DNA of 19,929 nt from Alcaligenaceae bacterium (GTDB lineage: Bacteria > Pseudomonadota > Gammaproteobacteria > Burkholderiales > Burkholderiaceae_B), in the NCBI GenBank assembly GCA_029265335.1, contig JAJUJN010000005.1, positions 1-19,929 on the forward strand. Reading direction: 5' to 3'. Of the stretch, positions 18,687 to 19,929 are shown piece after piece; the first letter of the stretch is position 1, and each line of letters begins with the position of its first letter. Below the pieces are notes generated by a model, which worked only from the letters and a program-made list of their open reading frames with translations, was not told where the DNA came from and made no database searches. A program made the position numbers and the translations under genes.

Positions 18687-18703
18687 CTGAGCCTGTCGCT
18701 CAG
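18687..18703. other. Short perfect hairpin between the convergent rlmL and MAPEG genes
   Basis: CTGAGC (18687-18692) pairs with GCTCAG (18698-18703) around a five-base loop and overlaps the MAPEG stop codon. There is no T-run on either strand, so it is at best a weak bidirectional 3'-end structure. The 110-base gap holds nothing else convincing. Confidence 0.25.
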
Positions 18704-19068
18704 GCGAACAGAATCGCGATATTGATCAGCAGCGCCACCAGCCAGATGAGCGAACGCAAGGTGCCTCGGTTGGAGACGTAGAACCAGATGTAGGCGAGGC
18801 GTGCGGCGATCCAGGCAATCATGAGGCCGGCCACGTATTCGGGCTCGCCGCTCTGAAAGAGGGCAAAAAGCACCGCCGCAAAGAAGAAGGGCAGAGTTTC
18901 GAACAGGTTGTTCTGCGCGGCGTTGGCCCGCGCGCGCCAGCCTTCCTGGGCTGCCAGCCAGGTCCGGGGCTGGTTGTTGTCGAAATTCTTGCCGCCGGCT
19001 TTGGCCAGCACCGTGCCAACCAGGGGCAGCAGGGCTGCGATCAACAGTAACCAGGTGATGAGTGTCAT
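18700..19068 (-). CDS. MAPEG family membrane protein
   Basis: A small inner-membrane protein of 122 residues with four hydrophobic segments. It matches the MAPEG family (membrane-associated proteins in eicosanoid and glutathione metabolism): RARANAAQNNLFETLPFFF (about 45-63) is the conserved loop and helix with Asn and Glu, and WIAARLAYIWFYV (about 86-98) is the conserved Arg/Tyr segment thought to bind glutathione in eukaryotic members. The function of bacterial members is mostly unknown; glutathione transferase or peroxidase activity is possible. A GGTGGAG sequence before ATG 19068 is a good ribosome binding site. It follows ffh by 12 bases on the same strand, so the two are likely co-transcribed. 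Confidence 0.88.
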   Translation of the reverse strand: MTLITWLLLIAALLPLVGTVLAKAGGKNFDNNQPRTWLAAQEGWRARANAAQNNLFETLPFFFAAVLFALFQSGEPEYVAGLMIAWIAARLAYIWFYVSNRGTLRSLIWLVALLINIAILFA

Positions 19069-19080
19069 GCGAGCTCCACC

Positions 19081-19929
19081 TTAGAACTTGAAACCACCGG
19101 GCAGCTTGAGCCCGCCCAGACCCTTGCCGCCCATGGATCGCATCATTTTGGCCATGCCGCCCTTCTTCATTTGCTTCATCATGCCCTGCATCTGGTCGAA
19201 TTGCTTGAGCAAACGGTTGACCTCTTGCACCGGCACGCCGGCTCCCGCCGCAATCCGACGCTTGCGCGATGCCTTGAGAAGTTCGGGGTTGGCCCGCTCC
19301 ACGGGGGTCATGCTGTGGAGAATGCCCAGCATGCGACGCATTTGCTGGTCGGCCTGACCATCTTTGAGCTGATCGGCAGCCTGGGCGAACTGCGACGGTA
19401 GCTTTTTGAGCAGTGAGCTCATATCGCCCAATTTACCCACTTGCTGCAGCTGTTCGCGGAAGTCGTTGAGGTCGAAACGGCTCCCCGACTTGAGCTTGGC
19501 GGCCAGCTTCTGCGCGTCTTGCACATCGATCGACTTCTGGGCCTGTTCAACCAGCGAGACGATGTCGCCCATGCCCAGAATGCGCTGGGCCATGCGATCG
19601 GGGTAAAAGGGCTCCAGACCGTTGAGCTTTTCGGATACCCCCACGAACTTGAGAGGCTTGCCGGTAACGTGGCGCACCGACAACGCCGCGCCGCCGCGTG
19701 CGTCGCCGTCGAGCTTGGTGAGCACCACACCGGTAAGCGGCAAGGCGTCGTTGAAGGCCTTGGCCACGTTCACGGCATCTTGGCCCTGCATGGCATCGAC
19801 CACGAAGAGGGTCTCGATGGGGTTGAGCACCTGATGCAGCTGCCCGATTTCGGTCATCATCGCTTCGTCCACCCCCAGACGGCCGGCAGTATCCACCAGC
19901 AACACATCGTAGTGCTGGCGACGGGCGTG
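19081..19929 (-). CDS. ffh: Signal recognition particle protein Ffh (5' partial)
   Basis: The GTPase of the signal recognition particle, which binds 4.5S RNA and signal sequences and delivers nascent membrane proteins to FtsY. The last 283 residues are visible, because the frame is open from the window edge (it begins HARRQHYDVLLVDTAGRL). The GTPase part shows DTAGRL and TKLDGDARGGAAL. The M domain has RRIAAGAGVPVQEVNRLLKQ, the RNA-binding helix-turn, and a methionine-rich stretch (about the last 45 residues) for signal-sequence binding. The N domain, P-loop and true start lie outside the window. The GTG near 19905 is an internal valine, not a start. Confidence 0.97.
   Translation of the reverse strand, partial: HARRQHYDVLLVDTAGRLGVDEAMMTEIGQLHQVLNPIETLFVVDAMQGQDAVNVAKAFNDALPLTGVVLTKLDGDARGGAALSVRHVTGKPLKFVGVSEKLNGLEPFYPDRMAQRILGMGDIVSLVEQAQKSIDVQDAQKLAAKLKSGSRFDLNDFREQLQQVGKLGDMSSLLKKLPSQFAQAADQLKDGQADQQMRRMLGILHSMTPVERANPELLKASRKRRIAAGAGVPVQEVNRLLKQFDQMQGMMKQMKKGGMAKMMRSMGGKGLGGLKLPGGFKF

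Noticed and set aside
19903..19905. GTG at 19905 as the start of a shorter Ffh-like gene
   Set aside because: It is a valine inside the conserved YDVLLVDTAGRL segment and the frame stays open to the window edge.

Overview
The window is GC-rich, tightly packed bacterial chromosome. Gene content and order (alaS, then a TusA-like gene, yciO and a site-2 protease; leuS-lptE-holA-proA-hemJ-rlmL; ffh next to a MAPEG gene) suggest a betaproteobacterium, most likely Burkholderiales and Alcaligenaceae-like. This is inferred from family knowledge; no rRNA gene is present to confirm it. I see no tRNA or rRNA gene, insertion sequence, prophage, CRISPR array or attachment site, and no gene-free stretch longer than about 150 bases.

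Layout. (1) 1-2520, plus strand: end of an ABC importer locus, with an SsuA/TauA/NMT1-like binding protein cut by the window edge, an SsuC/TauC-like permease, and an overlapping second binding protein of a different family. No ATPase gene follows, so it is probably upstream of the window. (2) 2542-5915: an efflux-type block. An AraC regulator (minus) is divergent from an MFS transporter (plus), which converges on a second MFS gene (minus). A strong intrinsic terminator for the first MFS gene contains the stop codon of the second. (3) 5997-10398, plus strand: an alaS promoter, then alaS, a TusA-like sulfur carrier gene, yciO, a possible 35-codon ORF and an M50 site-2 protease gene. (4) 10472-18589, plus strand: a YbgC-type thioesterase gene with a GTG start, then leuS, lptE, holA, proA, hemJ and rlmL, with a hairpin and -10 box before leuS and a terminator-like hairpin after proA. 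(5) 18700-19929, minus strand: ffh (5' end outside the window) followed 12 bases downstream by a MAPEG-family gene.

How the genes work together. Most of the window is core housekeeping: tRNA charging (AlaRS, LeuRS), outer-membrane LPS assembly (LptE), replication clamp loading (HolA), proline synthesis (ProA), heme synthesis (HemJ), 23S rRNA methylation (RlmL) and membrane-protein targeting (Ffh). The left 6 kb is accessory transport.

I did not find a clear undescribed multi-gene system. The best leads are small: the 35-codon ORF or leaderless-promoter junction between yciO and the site-2 protease gene; a cluster of substitutions in a highly conserved segment of the AlaRS catalytic domain; a glycine directly after the catalytic cysteine of ProA; two dissimilar binding proteins serving one permease; and a long basic, disordered N-terminal tail on RlmL.
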